The notes beneath the pieces are model-generated. The model was not told the DNA's origin, searched no databases, and saw only the letters and a program-made list of their open reading frames with translations. From an uncultured Clostridia bacterium (GTDB lineage Bacteria; Bacillota; Clostridia; Christensenellales; Borkfalkiaceae), in assembly GCA_944341895.1 (NCBI GenBank), contig CALVMB010000012.1, positions 1-33,445 of the forward strand: a stretch of 33,445 bases of DNA, in the 5' to 3' direction. The stretch's first letter is position 1. Every line of letters begins with the position of its first letter. Shown one piece after another: positions 14,558 through 23,189 of the stretch. The position numbers and the translations under genes were made by a program.

Positions 14558-16086
14558 TGCGCATCGACGGACTGAAACTTCGCCTTGGCGAGAGCGAAGA
14601 AAAACTTTTGGAGCGCGCCGCGGCCAAGATGCGCGGCTGTCGCTATATCCGCATTCTCAAAAAATCGCTGGACGCGCGCGATAAAAGGGACATTGCTTGG
14701 GTATACAGCGTGGAGGCAAGCAAGTCGCCCATTCCAGAACCCGTGCGCACATATCCGCAGGTCACGCGGCAGCCGCGTCGGGCGGTGGTGGTCGGGAGCG
14801 GTCCCGCGGGACTGTTTTGCGCGCTGCGTCTGTTGGCGGGCGGCATCCGTCCCCTTGTCGTCGAGCGCGGCAAGCGCGTGGAAGAGCGCGCGGCGCAGAA
14901 TGCCCGCTTTTTTACCGAGCGCGCGCTGGACGAAGATTGCAATGTGCAGTTCGGGGAAGGGGGCGCAGGCACCTTTTCGGACGGAAAACTCAATACACAG
15001 ACCCGCGATCCGCGGAATGCGGAAGTGCTCGAGACCTTTGTTCGGTTCGGCGCGCCGCCCGAGATCGCCTATCTGAACAAGCCGCACATCGGCAGCGACA
15101 ATTTGCGCAAGGTCGTCGCCAATATGCGTCGCTATATTTTGGAGCAGGGCGGCGAAATGCGCTTCGGCTGTCGGTTTGAGGGGACCGTCGTGCACGGCGG
15201 AAAGTTGCAGGCGGTGCGCCTGCGCGACCTCGCGACGGGACAGGAATACGAAGAGGCGGCGAGCGACGCGGTGCTCGCCATCGGACACAGCAGCCGCGAT
15301 ACCTTTGAGGCGTTGCGCCGCGAAGGGTATGCGATGGAGCCGCGCGAGTTTGCGGTGGGGGTGCGCATCGAGCATTTGCAGAGCCGTATCGATACGGCGC
15401 AGTACGGCGCGGCGTCCGCGCTGTTGCCCGCGGCAGATTACAAACTGGTCAGCCATGCGGGGGCGCGCAGTGCGTTCACCTTCTGTATGTGCCCCGGCGG
15501 CGTGGTCATCCCCGCGGCGAGCGAGCACGGCGGCGTGGTCGTCAACGGGATGAGCGATTATGCCCGCGACGGGAAAAACGCAAACAGCGCCCTGCTCGTG
15601 CAGATCAGAAAGGAGGACTTTGCGAGCGGCGATGTTTTGGCGGGCGTCGCCTTTCAGCGGCGCATCGAGCGCGCCGCGTTTGCTTTGGGCGGGGGAACGT
15701 ATGCCGCGCCCGTGCAGCGGGTGGAAGATTTCCTTGCGGGGCGCGCCACGCGCGCCTTCGGCGAAGTTTTGCCGACCTATGCAGCGGGCGTCGTTCCCGC
15801 CGACGTGAGCGGGCTGTTTCTGCCCGACGTTGCCGATTCCATGCGCGCCGCGATCACGGATATGGACCGCCGCCTGCACGGGTTCGCGCATGCGGACGCT
15901 CTCCTGACGGGTGCGGAAACGCGCTTTTCTTCGCCCGTGCGCATCCTGCGCGGGCAGGATCTGCAGAGTCCTTGCGCGCAGGGCGTATATCCTTGTGGGG
16001 AGGGGTGCGGCTATTCGGGCGGGATCACCAGTTCCGCCGCCGACGGCATCCGCGTCGCCGAAGCCGTGTGCGCGCGGTATTCGTAA
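14557..16086 (+). CDS. COG2509-type FAD-dependent dehydrogenase
   Basis: 509 residues. An N-terminal ~85-residue region (MRIDGLKLRLGESEEKLLER, LKKSLDARDK) precedes the FAD-binding VVVGSGPAGLFCALRLLAGG. Then come CNVQFGEGGAGTFSDGKLNT and, near the end, CGEGCGYSGGITSSAADGIR. These blocks are those of the large 'NAD(P)/FAD-dependent oxidoreductase' group common in Firmicutes (COG2509), whose reaction is not established. ATG 14557 overlaps the previous stop (TGATG) with CGGAGG 5 bp upstream; longer open frame upstream is a shadow of the HI0933 gene. Adjacency of these two flavoproteins suggests a shared redox role. A hairpin terminator follows at 16211. Confidence 0.8.
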   Translation: MRIDGLKLRLGESEEKLLERAAAKMRGCRYIRILKKSLDARDKRDIAWVYSVEASKSPIPEPVRTYPQVTRQPRRAVVVGSGPAGLFCALRLLAGGIRPLVVERGKRVEERAAQNARFFTERALDEDCNVQFGEGGAGTFSDGKLNTQTRDPRNAEVLETFVRFGAPPEIAYLNKPHIGSDNLRKVVANMRRYILEQGGEMRFGCRFEGTVVHGGKLQAVRLRDLATGQEYEEAASDAVLAIGHSSRDTFEALRREGYAMEPREFAVGVRIEHLQSRIDTAQYGAASALLPAADYKLVSHAGARSAFTFCMCPGGVVIPAASEHGGVVVNGMSDYARDGKNANSALLVQIRKEDFASGDVLAGVAFQRRIERAAFALGGGTYAAPVQRVEDFLAGRATRAFGEVLPTYAAGVVPADVSGLFLPDVADSMRAAITDMDRRLHGFAHADALLTGAETRFSSPVRILRGQDLQSPCAQGVYPCGEGCGYSGGITSSAADGIRVAEAVCARYS

Positions 16087-16210
16087 ATTTTTTTACGCAT
16101 ATCATGCCTTTTTCATGCAACCAACATAAAGGCGTGGTATACTGCAACCATCAAGACCGATACAGGTCTTGCACAGATCGACCACACTACTTTTTTCATA
16201 TTCTCTCACT

Positions 16211-16254
16211 ATAATATAGCGGTACGCGCAAGCGTGCCGCTATATTATGGTTTT
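16211..16254 (+). terminator. Long hairpin after the flavoprotein operon, probable terminator
   Basis: A 17-bp stem (16211-16227/16232-16248, one G-T pair) closed by a GCAA loop and followed by GGTTTT. It lies 125 bp after the last stop, between convergent genes. Between the gene and this hairpin (16087-16210) there is a small stem CAAGACC/GGTCTTG (16152-16158/16165-16171) downstream of a TGGTATACT -10-like sequence, and nothing else recognisable. Confidence 0.6.
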
Positions 16255-16353
16255 GCGCAAATGTTCCGCATTCGAGGAGGTGCGGGAGACTTACGGAAAA
16301 ATGCCAAAACCGCCGCGGCCTCCGTTTCGGACGGCGTGGGGCGGCCAATGCGG

Positions 16354-16387
16354 AAAAACGAAAGCCGCCGCGCATTTGCGCGGCGGC
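16354..16387 (-). terminator. Terminator of the phosphoketolase gene
   Basis: On the minus strand a perfect 10-bp stem GCCGCCGCGC/GCGCGGCGGC (16387-16378/16373-16364, loop AAAT) is followed by TTTCGTTTTT. It begins 18 bases after the stop codon at 16405. Confidence 0.85.
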
Positions 16388-16404
16388 CGGTCCGTTTGCC
16401 GGAA

Positions 16405-18795
16405 TTATTTGGATTCGGGCGTATGCCATACCCAGTCTTTGACTTCGGGGATGTCCTCGCCGATCTCGGCGATATAGTTCTTATGCTTGACGAGCAGGTC
16501 GTTCATCTTCTGGAAGAGCGAAGCGCCCGTGTTGCCGAGTTGCGGCAGAACGGTGATCGCCGTCTTGACGAGGTCGAAGCGGTCGATCTTGTTCTGAACG
16601 CGCATGTCGAACGGGGTCGTGATCGTGCCTTCTTCCACATACCCGAACACGTGCAGGTTCTTGTTGTGGCGCGTGTAGGTGAGTTCGTGGATGAGGGTCG
16701 GATAGCCGTGGAAGTTGAAGATGATGGGTTTGTCCTTGGTGAAGATCGCGTCGTAATCCGCGTCGGTCAGGCCGTGCGGGTGTACGCCGTGGGGCTGCAA
16801 CTTCATCAGGTCGACGACGTTGACGAAGCGGATCTTCAGATCGGGCAGGTTGTCGCGCAGGATGGTCGTCGCGGCAAGCGCTTCCAGCGTCGGCGTATCG
16901 CCGCAGCAGGCGATGACGATGTCGGGTTCTTTGCCCGCGTCGTTGGACGCCCAATCCCAGATGCTCACGCCCTGCGTGCAGTGCTTAACCGCCTGGTCCA
17001 TGGTCAGCCACTGGAAACTCGGGTGTTTGGAAGCGACGATGACGTTGACGTAGTTCTTGCTCTTGACGCAGTGGTCAAAGCAGGACAGCAGGCAGTTCGC
17101 ATCGGGCGGGAGATACATGCGCACGACGTCCGCCTTCTTGTTGGCGATGTGATCGAGGAATCCGGGATCCTGGTGCGTAAAGCCGTTGTGGTCCTGCTGC
17201 CAGACGTTGGAGGTGAGCACGAGGTTGAGCGAAGCGATGTCCTGTCTCCAAGGCAACTGGTTGCAGACCTTCAGCCATTTCGCGTGCTGTGCCGCCATGG
17301 AATCGACGACGCGGATGAACGCTTCGTAGGAAGCGAAGAAGCCGTGGCGGCCGGTGAGGATGTAGCCTTCCAGCCAGCCTTCGCACATATGCTCGGAGAG
17401 GTACGCATCCATGATGCGGCCGTTCTTGCTGAGTTTGTCGTCCGTTTCGTAGATCTGAGCCTGGAAATCACGGTCGGTCACTTCGAACGCGCGATAGAGG
17501 CGGTTGGACATGCATTCGTCCGGTCCGAACGCGCGGAAGTTCTTGCTGTCCTCGTTCAGTTTGAACACGTCGCGGACGTAGCCGCCCAGTTCCAGCATGT
17601 CCTGCGTCTTGACGGCGCCGGGGGAAGGAACGTTGACCGCATATTTTTTGAAGTCGGGCAGGCGCAGGTCGCGCAGCATCTTGCCGCCGTTGGCGTGCGG
17701 GTTCGCGCTGATGCGGCGGTCGCCCGTCGGCGCGAGCGCGCGCAGTTCGGGAATGAGGCGATAGTTCTCATCGAACAGTTCCTCAGGCTTATAGCTGAGC
17801 AGCCAGTCTTTGAGCATTTGCATGTGCTCGGGCTTTTCCATCGTGATGGGGACCTGGTGCGCGCGGAAAGAGTTTTCGATCTGCAATCCGTCGACGACCT
17901 TGGGTCCCGTCCAGCCCTTCGGTGTGCGCAGGACGATCATCGGCCAGAACGGACGCTCGGCAGACTTGCCTTCGCGCGCGTCTTTCTGGATCTTTTTGAT
18001 CTCCTCGATGCACTTATCCAGCGTCTTTGCCATGAGTTTGTGCATGGTCATCGGATCGTCGCCTTCCACAAAGTAAGGTTTCCAGCCGCAGCCATGGAAG
18101 AAACTCTGCACTTCGTCTTTGGAGATGCGCGCAAACACCGTCGGGTTGTTGATCTTGTACCCGTTCAGGTGCAGGATGGGCAGCACCGCGCCGTCCGAAG
18201 CGGGGTTGATGAATTTATTGGAATGCCAGGCGGTCGCAAGGGGACCGGTCTCGGCTTCGCCGTCGCCGACGGTGACCGCGGCGATGAGGTCGGGGTTATC
18301 GAACACGGCGCCCGTCGCATGCGCGATGGAATACCCGAGTTCGCCGCCTTCATTGATGGAACCGGGCGTTTCGGGAGCAACGTGGCTGGAAATACCGCCG
18401 GGGAAAGAGAACTGTTTGCACAGTTTCTTCATGCCTTCGTAATCCTGTCCGACGTTCGGGTACACTTCGCTGTACGTGCCTTCCAGATACGAGTTGGCGA
18501 CGAAGAAGTTTCCGCCGTGGCCGGGGCCGGAGAGCAGGATCATGTCAAGATCATATTTCTTGATGGCCCTGTTCAGGTGCACGTAGATGAAGTTCTGCCC
18601 GGGAACGGTGCCCCAGTGACCGACGATCTTCCTTTTGACCTGGTCGCGGGTGAGCGGCTCTCTGAGAAGAGGGTTGTCCAGAAGGTACAACTGTGCGGCT
18701 GCGAGGTAGTTCGTGGCGCGCCAGTAAGCATCCATCTTCTTGAGATACTCGTCCGTCAGAGGACCCTTTTCGGGACAAGTCTGCGATTTGCTCAT
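16405..18795 (-). CDS. xfp: Xylulose-5-phosphate/fructose-6-phosphate phosphoketolase
   Basis: 796 residues, the usual length of this thiamine-diphosphate enzyme. It splits xylulose-5-phosphate (or fructose-6-phosphate) with phosphate into acetyl phosphate and glyceraldehyde-3-phosphate (or erythrose-4-phosphate). Signatures include [40 protein letters not shown], the cofactor region [20 protein letters not shown] and, towards the C-terminus, [15 protein letters not shown] with [10 protein letters not shown]. The start is the ATG at 18795, preceded by AAGGAG with 8-bp spacing; an earlier in-frame codon adds only 12 residues and has no ribosome site. It is monocistronic with its own promoter and terminator. 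With the xylulokinase at 7518 it gives a pentose-to-acetyl-phosphate route. Confidence 0.96.
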   Translation of the reverse strand: MSKSQTCPEKGPLTDEYLKKMDAYWRATNYLAAAQLYLLDNPLLREPLTRDQVKRKIVGHWGTVPGQNFIYVHLNRAIKKYDLDMILLSGPGHGGNFFVANSYLEGTYSEVYPNVGQDYEGMKKLCKQFSFPGGISSHVAPETPGSINEGGELGYSIAHATGAVFDNPDLIAAVTVGDGEAETGPLATAWHSNKFINPASDGAVLPILHLNGYKINNPTVFARISKDEVQSFFHGCGWKPYFVEGDDPMTMHKLMAKTLDKCIEEIKKIQKDAREGKSAERPFWPMIVLRTPKGWTGPKVVDGLQIENSFRAHQVPITMEKPEHMQMLKDWLLSYKPEELFDENYRLIPELRALAPTGDRRISANPHANGGKMLRDLRLPDFKKYAVNVPSPGAVKTQDMLELGGYVRDVFKLNEDSKNFRAFGPDECMSNRLYRAFEVTDRDFQAQIYETDDKLSKNGRIMDAYLSEHMCEGWLEGYILTGRHGFFASYEAFIRVVDSMAAQHAKWLKVCNQLPWRQDIASLNLVLTSNVWQQDHNGFTHQDPGFLDHIANKKADVVRMYLPPDANCLLSCFDHCVKSKNYVNVIVASKHPSFQWLTMDQAVKHCTQGVSIWDWASNDAGKEPDIVIACCGDTPTLEALAATTILRDNLPDLKIRFVNVVDLMKLQPHGVHPHGLTDADYDAIFTKDKPIIFNFHGYPTLIHELTYTRHNKNLHVFGYVEEGTITTPFDMRVQNKIDRFDLVKTAITVLPQLGNTGASLFQKMNDLLVKHKNYIAEIGEDIPEVKDWVWHTPESK

Positions 18796-18833
18796 GTCAA
18801 TAACTCCTTTTGAATTTTTTTCAACTAACATAT

Positions 18834-18861
18834 ATTATAAACGAAATTTCTGAAATTTCAA
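18834..18861 (-). promoter_or_regulatory. Promoter of phosphoketolase with repeated GAAATTTC in the spacer
   Basis: On the minus strand TTGAAA (18861-18856), 16-bp spacer, TATAAT (18839-18834). Two GAAATTTC palindromes (18843-18850 and 18852-18859) fill the spacer and overlap the -35 box, a position suited to a repressor. Confidence 0.7.
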
Positions 18862-18903
18862 TAGTTGTTCAAAAAAAATCCGCCAAAAACAAAAAACGAC
18901 AGA

Positions 18904-19010
18904 TTTTCACACCTTTCACATCTCGGGGAACGTTCCCTGACAAAATGCGCGGAATCGGGGCGGTCGGCAGACGTCGGCTTCGCGCGGAAAAATGTGAAAG
19001 AATGTGAAAA
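18904..19010. repeat. Inverted repeat and central palindrome in the divergent intergenic region
   Basis: TTTTCACACCTTTCACAT (18904-18921) is nearly the reverse complement of ATGTGAAAGAATGTGAAAA (18992-19010). Between them lies the 12-bp perfect palindrome GGGAACGTTCCC (18926-18937). Each arm is itself a doubled TTTCACA-like unit, so four half-sites are present. This may be a binding region shared by the divergent phosphoketolase and ABC transporter genes, or a large stem-loop. Confidence 0.55.
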
Positions 19011-19025
19011 AGCGGCGAAAAATAC

Positions 19026-19054
19026 TTTACTAATTTAGCGCAATAAAGTAAAAT
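19026..19054 (+). promoter_or_regulatory. Promoter of the amino-acid ABC transporter operon
   Basis: TTTACT (19026-19031), 17-bp spacer, TAAAAT (19049-19054). An inverted repeat TACTTTA/TAAAGTA (19023-19029/19044-19050) frames the spacer and could be an operator. Confidence 0.6.
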
Positions 19055-19100
19055 AAAAGAAGTGCCGCGGGATCGCGGCGGATCGGAAAGGAGAAAGAAG

Positions 19101-19880
19101 ATGAAAAAGATTCTGGCAGTGATTTGCTCCCTCGCGCTCTTGGCGGCGACCGTTACCATGTTGACCGCGTGCGGCGACAAGACCATCCCGTATCCCAATG
19201 AAGACGGGTACGTCGTCAAAGTGGGTGTCACGCTGTATGAGCCGATGGATTATAAAGACGCAGACGGCAAATGGATCGGCTTTGACGCCGAACTGGCGGA
19301 GAAGGCGTTCGGCGAACTGGGATATGACGTCGAGTTTGTCGAGATCGTCTGGGAGACCAAGGTGATGTCGCTGGATTCGGGCGAGATCGACTGCATTTGG
19401 AACGGCATGACCGTCACCGCCGAATTGCAGGAAGCCATCGAACTGACCGACCCGTACCTCGTCAACCAGCAAGTCGTCGTCGCGCGCAAGGCAGATGCGG
19501 AAAAATATGTAACGACTGCGGATATTGCCAAAGCGTCGAGCGTTGCGTTTGAGGGCGGCTCCGCCGCGCAAAGCGTGCTTGAAGGGCTTTCGCTCGAAGA
19601 AGGGAAGCAAGTCTCCTGCGATAAGCAGATCGATACGTTCCTGGAAGTCAAGACCGGTTCTTCCGATATCGCCGTCGTGGATAAGACGCTTGCGCAGAGC
19701 GTGTGCGGACAGGGCGACTATGCCGACCTGACCTTCATCGACGTCGGTTTTGCGCAAGAAGAGTTTGCCGTCGGGTTCCGCAAATCGGATGCCGAAGTGT
19801 GCGGCAAGATCAACGAGTTGCTTGCCAAGTATGCGACGGACGGCACCATCGACGCATTGAAGACCAAATACGATATCTGA
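19101..19880 (+). CDS. Polar amino-acid ABC transporter, substrate-binding lipoprotein
   Basis: 259 residues. A signal peptide ends in the lipobox LTAC (Cys24), so the mature protein is lipid-anchored outside the membrane. The body is a family 3 solute-binding protein: KVGVTLYEPMDYKDADGKWI, GFDAELAEKAFGELGYDVEF, then IDCIWNGMTVTAELQEAIEL with TDPY and a C-terminal domain containing VAFEGGSAAQSV and the end helix YATDGTIDALKTKY. ATG 19101 has AAAGGAG about 9 bp upstream. It opens a binding protein-permease-ATPase operon. The ligand is probably a polar amino acid, but the family also binds cystine, glutamine, arginine and others, and no residue seen here decides among them. Confidence 0.92.
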   Translation: MKKILAVICSLALLAATVTMLTACGDKTIPYPNEDGYVVKVGVTLYEPMDYKDADGKWIGFDAELAEKAFGELGYDVEFVEIVWETKVMSLDSGEIDCIWNGMTVTAELQEAIELTDPYLVNQQVVVARKADAEKYVTTADIAKASSVAFEGGSAAQSVLEGLSLEEGKQVSCDKQIDTFLEVKTGSSDIAVVDKTLAQSVCGQGDYADLTFIDVGFAQEEFAVGFRKSDAEVCGKINELLAKYATDGTIDALKTKYDI

Positions 19881-19887
19881 TTTTGCC

Positions 19888-20535
19888 ATGAATTTCTTTT
19901 TTGAAGTCACGCTGAACCTGCTGAGCGGGTTCGGCGTGACCTTATTGATCTTTGCGGCGACGCTGGTGTTCGCTCTGCCGCTCGGGCTGGTGCTGTCGTT
20001 CGGCTCCATGTCGTCGTTCAAGCCGCTCAAAGCAGTGGTGAAAGTGTTTGTCTGGATCATCCGCGGCACGCCGCTCATGCTCCAGATCCTCGTCGTTTAT
20101 TACGGCCCCGCGCTCATCTTCGGGTGGGGCTTTTTGGAGCGCGTCGTCGCCGTCATTGTGGCGTTCGTCATCAATTATGCCTGCTATTTTTCGGAGATAT
20201 ACCGCGGCGGCATCCAGAGCATTTCCAAGGGGCAGTACGAAGCGGGACAAGTGCTGGGCATGACGCGTTCGCAGATCTTTTTTCGCGTGGTGCTGCTGCA
20301 GGTCATCAAGCGCATCGTGCCGCCCATGTCCAACGAGATCATCACGTTGGTCAAGGATACTTCGCTGGCGCGCATCATCGTCGTGGAAGAGATCCTGAAA
20401 GTTGCCTACGACTATACCATCAAGGGCACGATCTGGCCGCTCTTCTATACGGCGGTGTACTATCTGATCTTTGTCGGTATCCTGACCCTATTGTTCGGGT
20501 ACATCGAAAAGAAACTCAACTATTTCCGGGTGTGA
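19888..20535 (+). CDS. Polar amino-acid ABC transporter, permease (HisM/GlnP type)
   Basis: 215 residues with about five membrane helices, typical for this family. The N-terminal TLNLLSGFGVTLLIFAATLV, the conserved RGTPLMLQILVVYYG and the EAA coupling loop YEAGQVLGMTRSQIFFRVVL (which contacts the ATPase) are clear, and NEIITLVKDTSLARII is the usual late block. It starts 7 bp after the binding protein stop and ends 4 bp before the ATPase start. A single permease gene implies a homodimeric channel. Confidence 0.92.
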   Translation: MNFFFEVTLNLLSGFGVTLLIFAATLVFALPLGLVLSFGSMSSFKPLKAVVKVFVWIIRGTPLMLQILVVYYGPALIFGWGFLERVVAVIVAFVINYACYFSEIYRGGIQSISKGQYEAGQVLGMTRSQIFFRVVLLQVIKRIVPPMSNEIITLVKDTSLARIIVVEEILKVAYDYTIKGTIWPLFYTAVYYLIFVGILTLLFGYIEKKLNYFRV

Positions 20536-20539
20536 CGCC

Positions 20540-21418
20540 ATGGCATTTCTCGAAATCGAAAACTACACAAAACGGTTCGGCAATACCGAAGTGCTCAAAG
20601 GCATCTCGTTCACGCTGGAAAAGGGGGAGGTACTCGCCATCATCGGTTCTTCGGGCGGCGGCAAGACCACCCTTTTGCGCTGTCTGAATTTTCTGGAAAT
20701 GCCGGATACGGGCGTGTTGCGCCTCAACGGCGAAACGCTGTTCGACGCCGAGCAGGACAGGCGCGCTTCCGATGCCGACATCCGCGAAAAGCGCTTGCAT
20801 TTCGGACTTGTTTTCCAGCAGTTCAACCTGTTTCCGCAATATACCGTCCTGCGCAACATTACGCTCGCGCAGACCCTGCTCGCCAAGGCGGATTACCGCG
20901 CCAAATGCGCGGAGTGCAGGGCGCAGTTGCGCGCCGCGCCCAAGGACAAGCGCGCCGCGCTCAGGGCGGAACAAAAGCGGGTGCTCGCGCAGATCCGCGA
21001 CGGGCAGAAACAGCGCATCGAGGAAAACGCCCTGCGCCTTTTGGAGCGCGTCGGGCTGACCGAAAAGAAAAATGCCTATCCGTTCGAACTTTCGGGCGGA
21101 CAGCAGCAGCGCGTCGCCATCGCGCGCGCCCTTGCGCTCTCGCCCGATATCCTGTGCTTTGACGAGCCGACAAGCGCGCTCGATCCCGAACTGACGGGCG
21201 AGGTGCTTAAAGTCATCAAGGGGCTCAAATCTTCGGACAGCACCATGATCGTGGTCACCCACGAGATGGAGTTTGCCAAGAACGTCGCCGACCACGTCAT
21301 CTTTATGGCGGACGGCGTCATCGAGGAGGAGGGGACGCCCGCCGAAGTGTTCGAAAACCCCAAGAGCGAAAAGACGGCGGCGTTTTTGCGCAAGAGCACG
21401 GAAGACCTGTTCGACTGA
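20540..21418 (+). CDS. Polar amino-acid ABC transporter, ATP-binding protein with an extra charged insert
   Basis: 292 residues. Walker A GSSGGGKTT (36-44), Q-loop VFQQFNLFPQ (91-100), signature LSGGQQQR (184-191), Walker B ILCFDEPTSALD (from 204) and switch VVTHEMEF are intact, so it should hydrolyse ATP. The usual length is about 240-250 residues. The excess comes mainly from about 40 residues at ~115-160 between Q-loop and signature, rich in Lys, Arg, Ala, Glu and containing two cysteines (CAEC), predicted to form a helical hairpin in the helical subdomain. Since the frame and motifs on both sides are normal, the insert looks genuine. It packs against the permease gene and the YerC-like gene. 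Confidence 0.9.
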   Translation: MAFLEIENYTKRFGNTEVLKGISFTLEKGEVLAIIGSSGGGKTTLLRCLNFLEMPDTGVLRLNGETLFDAEQDRRASDADIREKRLHFGLVFQQFNLFPQYTVLRNITLAQTLLAKADYRAKCAECRAQLRAAPKDKRAALRAEQKRVLAQIRDGQKQRIEENALRLLERVGLTEKKNAYPFELSGGQQQRVAIARALALSPDILCFDEPTSALDPELTGEVLKVIKGLKSSDSTMIVVTHEMEFAKNVADHVIFMADGVIEEEGTPAEVFENPKSEKTAAFLRKSTEDLFD

Positions 21419-21427
21419 GGCGCGCCG

Positions 21428-21703
21428 ATGAAAGAAAGCCAAGCGATGCATGACATTCTTTGCCGCACCCTGCTCAACTGCAAGGACGAACGGGAAATGG
21501 CGGCGCTGCTTTCCGATCTCTGTACGCCGCAGGAACTGGAACAGATGGCGCAGCGCGCCGCGGCGGCGCAGTTGCTCCTGGCGGGCAAGACGTACGCCGA
21601 AGTCATCGCGGCGACGGATATTTCTTCCGCGACGCTCTCGCGCGTGTCGCGCGCGTTGCACCATGGCAGCGGTGGGTATCGGAACAACGTCCCCAAACTC
21701 TGA
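21428..21703 (+). CDS. YerC/YecD-type TrpR-related DNA-binding protein
   Basis: 91 residues, close to the usual ~100 of this group. The helix array LCTPQELEQMAQRAAAAQLL, then GKTYAEVIAATDISSATLSR with VSRAL, is a Trp-repressor-like helix-turn-helix; the recognition helix is the SSATLSRVSR part. ATG 21428 lies 9 bp after the ATPase stop, and the sequence TGAGGCG serves as ribosome site. Its place as last gene of an amino-acid transporter operon suggests autoregulation by an amino acid, but YerC proteins are widespread and often not linked to such genes. A terminator follows 10 bp later. Confidence 0.88.
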   Translation: MKESQAMHDILCRTLLNCKDEREMAALLSDLCTPQELEQMAQRAAAAQLLLAGKTYAEVIAATDISSATLSRVSRALHHGSGGYRNNVPKL

Positions 21704-21713
21704 ACAAAATACG

Positions 21714-21739
21714 GGCGCGCCGCATGCGGCGCGCCTTTT
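21714..21739 (+). terminator. Terminator after the transporter operon
   Basis: A 22-bp perfect palindrome (21714-21735; arms GGCGCGCCGC/GCGGCGCGCC) is followed by TTTT. It contains two AscI-like GGCGCGCC octamers. Confidence 0.85.
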
Positions 21740-21804
21740 CCGTGCGGCGCGGCATGCCCCGCACAGAAAATTTCGTTTGACCGGCGGAAATTTCCCGAAA
21801 TGTG

Positions 21805-21833
21805 TTGCCGCCGCGCGAAAAATGTGATAAAAT
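21805..21833 (+). promoter_or_regulatory. Promoter of the aryl-acid (paaK-ior) operon
   Basis: TTGCCG (21805-21810), 17-bp spacer, TAAAAT (21828-21833), 30 bp before the first ligase start. Confidence 0.65.
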
Positions 21834-21863
21834 TGATTTTAAGTGTTACAAGGGAGGCGGATC

Positions 21864-23156
21864 ATGTTCAGTCCCGAAATCGAAAAGGCAGACAGAAAGA
21901 CCATCCGTGAAATGCAGTTGGAGCGGCTCAAACATATCGTTGCGTACGCGTACGAGCGCGTGCCGATGTATAAAGAGCGCTTTGATGCGATCGGACTCAG
22001 GCCCGAGCATATTAAGACGCTCAAAGACATCGAACATATTCCGTATACGACCAAGGACGACCTGCGCGACAACTATCCGTTCAAGTTGTTCGCGGTGCCC
22101 ATGAAGCAGATCATCCGTCTGCATGCCTCGTCGGGCACGACGGGCAAACCCGTCGTGTGCGGGTATACCCGCAAGGACCTGGACAACTGGTCCACCTGCA
22201 TCGCGCGCATCCTGACCATGGCGGGGGCGACGGACGAGGACATCTTCCACGTCGCGTTCGGGTACGGGCTGTTCACGGGCGGATTCGGCCTGCATTACGG
22301 CATCGAGAAACTGGGCGCGACCGTCGTTCCCGTTTCGTCGGGCAACACCGAGCGCCAGATCATGCTTTTAAAAGATTTCGGCGCGACAGCGCTCATCGCC
22401 ACGCCCAGTTATGCGATGTACCTCGCGGAGACGGCGAAGAAGATGGGCGTTCTCCAAGACCTCAAACTGCGCCTCGTCTGCATGGGAGCCGAGGCGTCCA
22501 CGGCAGAAATGCACCGTTCCCTGCAGGAGATCTTCGGCGCATTCCCGACCGAAAACTACGGGCTGACCGAAGTGGGCGGCCCCGGCGTTTCGGGCGAATG
22601 CCGCGAAAAGGCGGGCATGCACATCAATGAGGACATGTTCTATCCCGAGATCGCAAACATCGAGGCGGGCAAGACTCTTCCCGAGGGCGAACGCGGCGAA
22701 CTGCTCATCACGACGCTGACCAAAGAGGGGATGCCCGTTCTGCGCTACCGCACCAAAGATATCACTTCGCTCACCTACGAACCCTGCAAATGCGGCAGGA
22801 CGACAGCGCGCATGGCGCGCGTGGTGGGTCGGACGGATGACATGCTCATCATCCGCGGCGTGAACGTTTTCCCGTCCCAGATCGAGAGCGTGCTCATGGC
22901 GATGCCCGAACTGGGCAAGACGTACGAGATCATCGTCGACCGCGTCAACTATATGGATACCATCGAGGTGCGCGTCGAGGTCGGGGATACCGGGCTTCTG
23001 ACCGATTATTCCAAACTGGAAGAACTGGTCGCGCGCATCAAGCACAAACTGCGCGTCGTCGTGCAGTTGGATGTCAAGGTCAAGTTGGTCGAGCCTTTTT
23101 CCATCCGCCGCGCGGAAGGGAAAGTCAAGCGCGTCACCGACCTTCGCAAAAAATAA
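21864..23156 (+). CDS. paaK: Phenylacetate-CoA ligase family protein, copy 1
   Basis: 430 residues, standard for the PaaK branch of adenylate-forming enzymes, which activate an aryl acid with ATP to the acyl-adenylate and then the CoA thioester. The phosphate loop HASSGTTGKPVV, the ENYGLTEVGGPG motif, RYRTKDIT and the hinge/C-terminal block GRTDDMLIIRGVNVFPSQIE are all present, as is the start motif of the family (LERLKHIVAYAYERVPMYKE). AGGGAGG lies 7-8 bp before ATG 21864. It is the first gene of an operon with iorA and iorB, so the partner reaction is oxidative decarboxylation of an aryl-pyruvate to the same CoA ester. Depending on direction it makes ATP from aryl-CoA or feeds aryl acids into amino-acid synthesis. 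Confidence 0.93.
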   Translation: MFSPEIEKADRKTIREMQLERLKHIVAYAYERVPMYKERFDAIGLRPEHIKTLKDIEHIPYTTKDDLRDNYPFKLFAVPMKQIIRLHASSGTTGKPVVCGYTRKDLDNWSTCIARILTMAGATDEDIFHVAFGYGLFTGGFGLHYGIEKLGATVVPVSSGNTERQIMLLKDFGATALIATPSYAMYLAETAKKMGVLQDLKLRLVCMGAEASTAEMHRSLQEIFGAFPTENYGLTEVGGPGVSGECREKAGMHINEDMFYPEIANIEAGKTLPEGERGELLITTLTKEGMPVLRYRTKDITSLTYEPCKCGRTTARMARVVGRTDDMLIIRGVNVFPSQIESVLMAMPELGKTYEIIVDRVNYMDTIEVRVEVGDTGLLTDYSKLEELVARIKHKLRVVVQLDVKVKLVEPFSIRRAEGKVKRVTDLRKK

Positions 23157-23189
23157 TTATCGGAAAAACAATATCAGGCAGGTTCTACT

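Noticed and set aside
16234..18813. 859-codon open frame on the plus strand opposite phosphoketolase
   Set aside because: It has no ribosome site or recognisable domain; it arises because GC-rich codon use leaves few stops on the opposite strand. The phosphoketolase reading has clear family motifs, promoter and terminator.
18926..18937. GGGAACGTTCCC as a LexA/SOS box
   Set aside because: Gram-positive LexA sites need GAAC and GTTC separated by four bases; here they touch.
21714..21735. 22-bp palindrome as an operator
   Set aside because: It sits 10 bp after a stop codon and is followed by TTTT, so a terminator explains it better.
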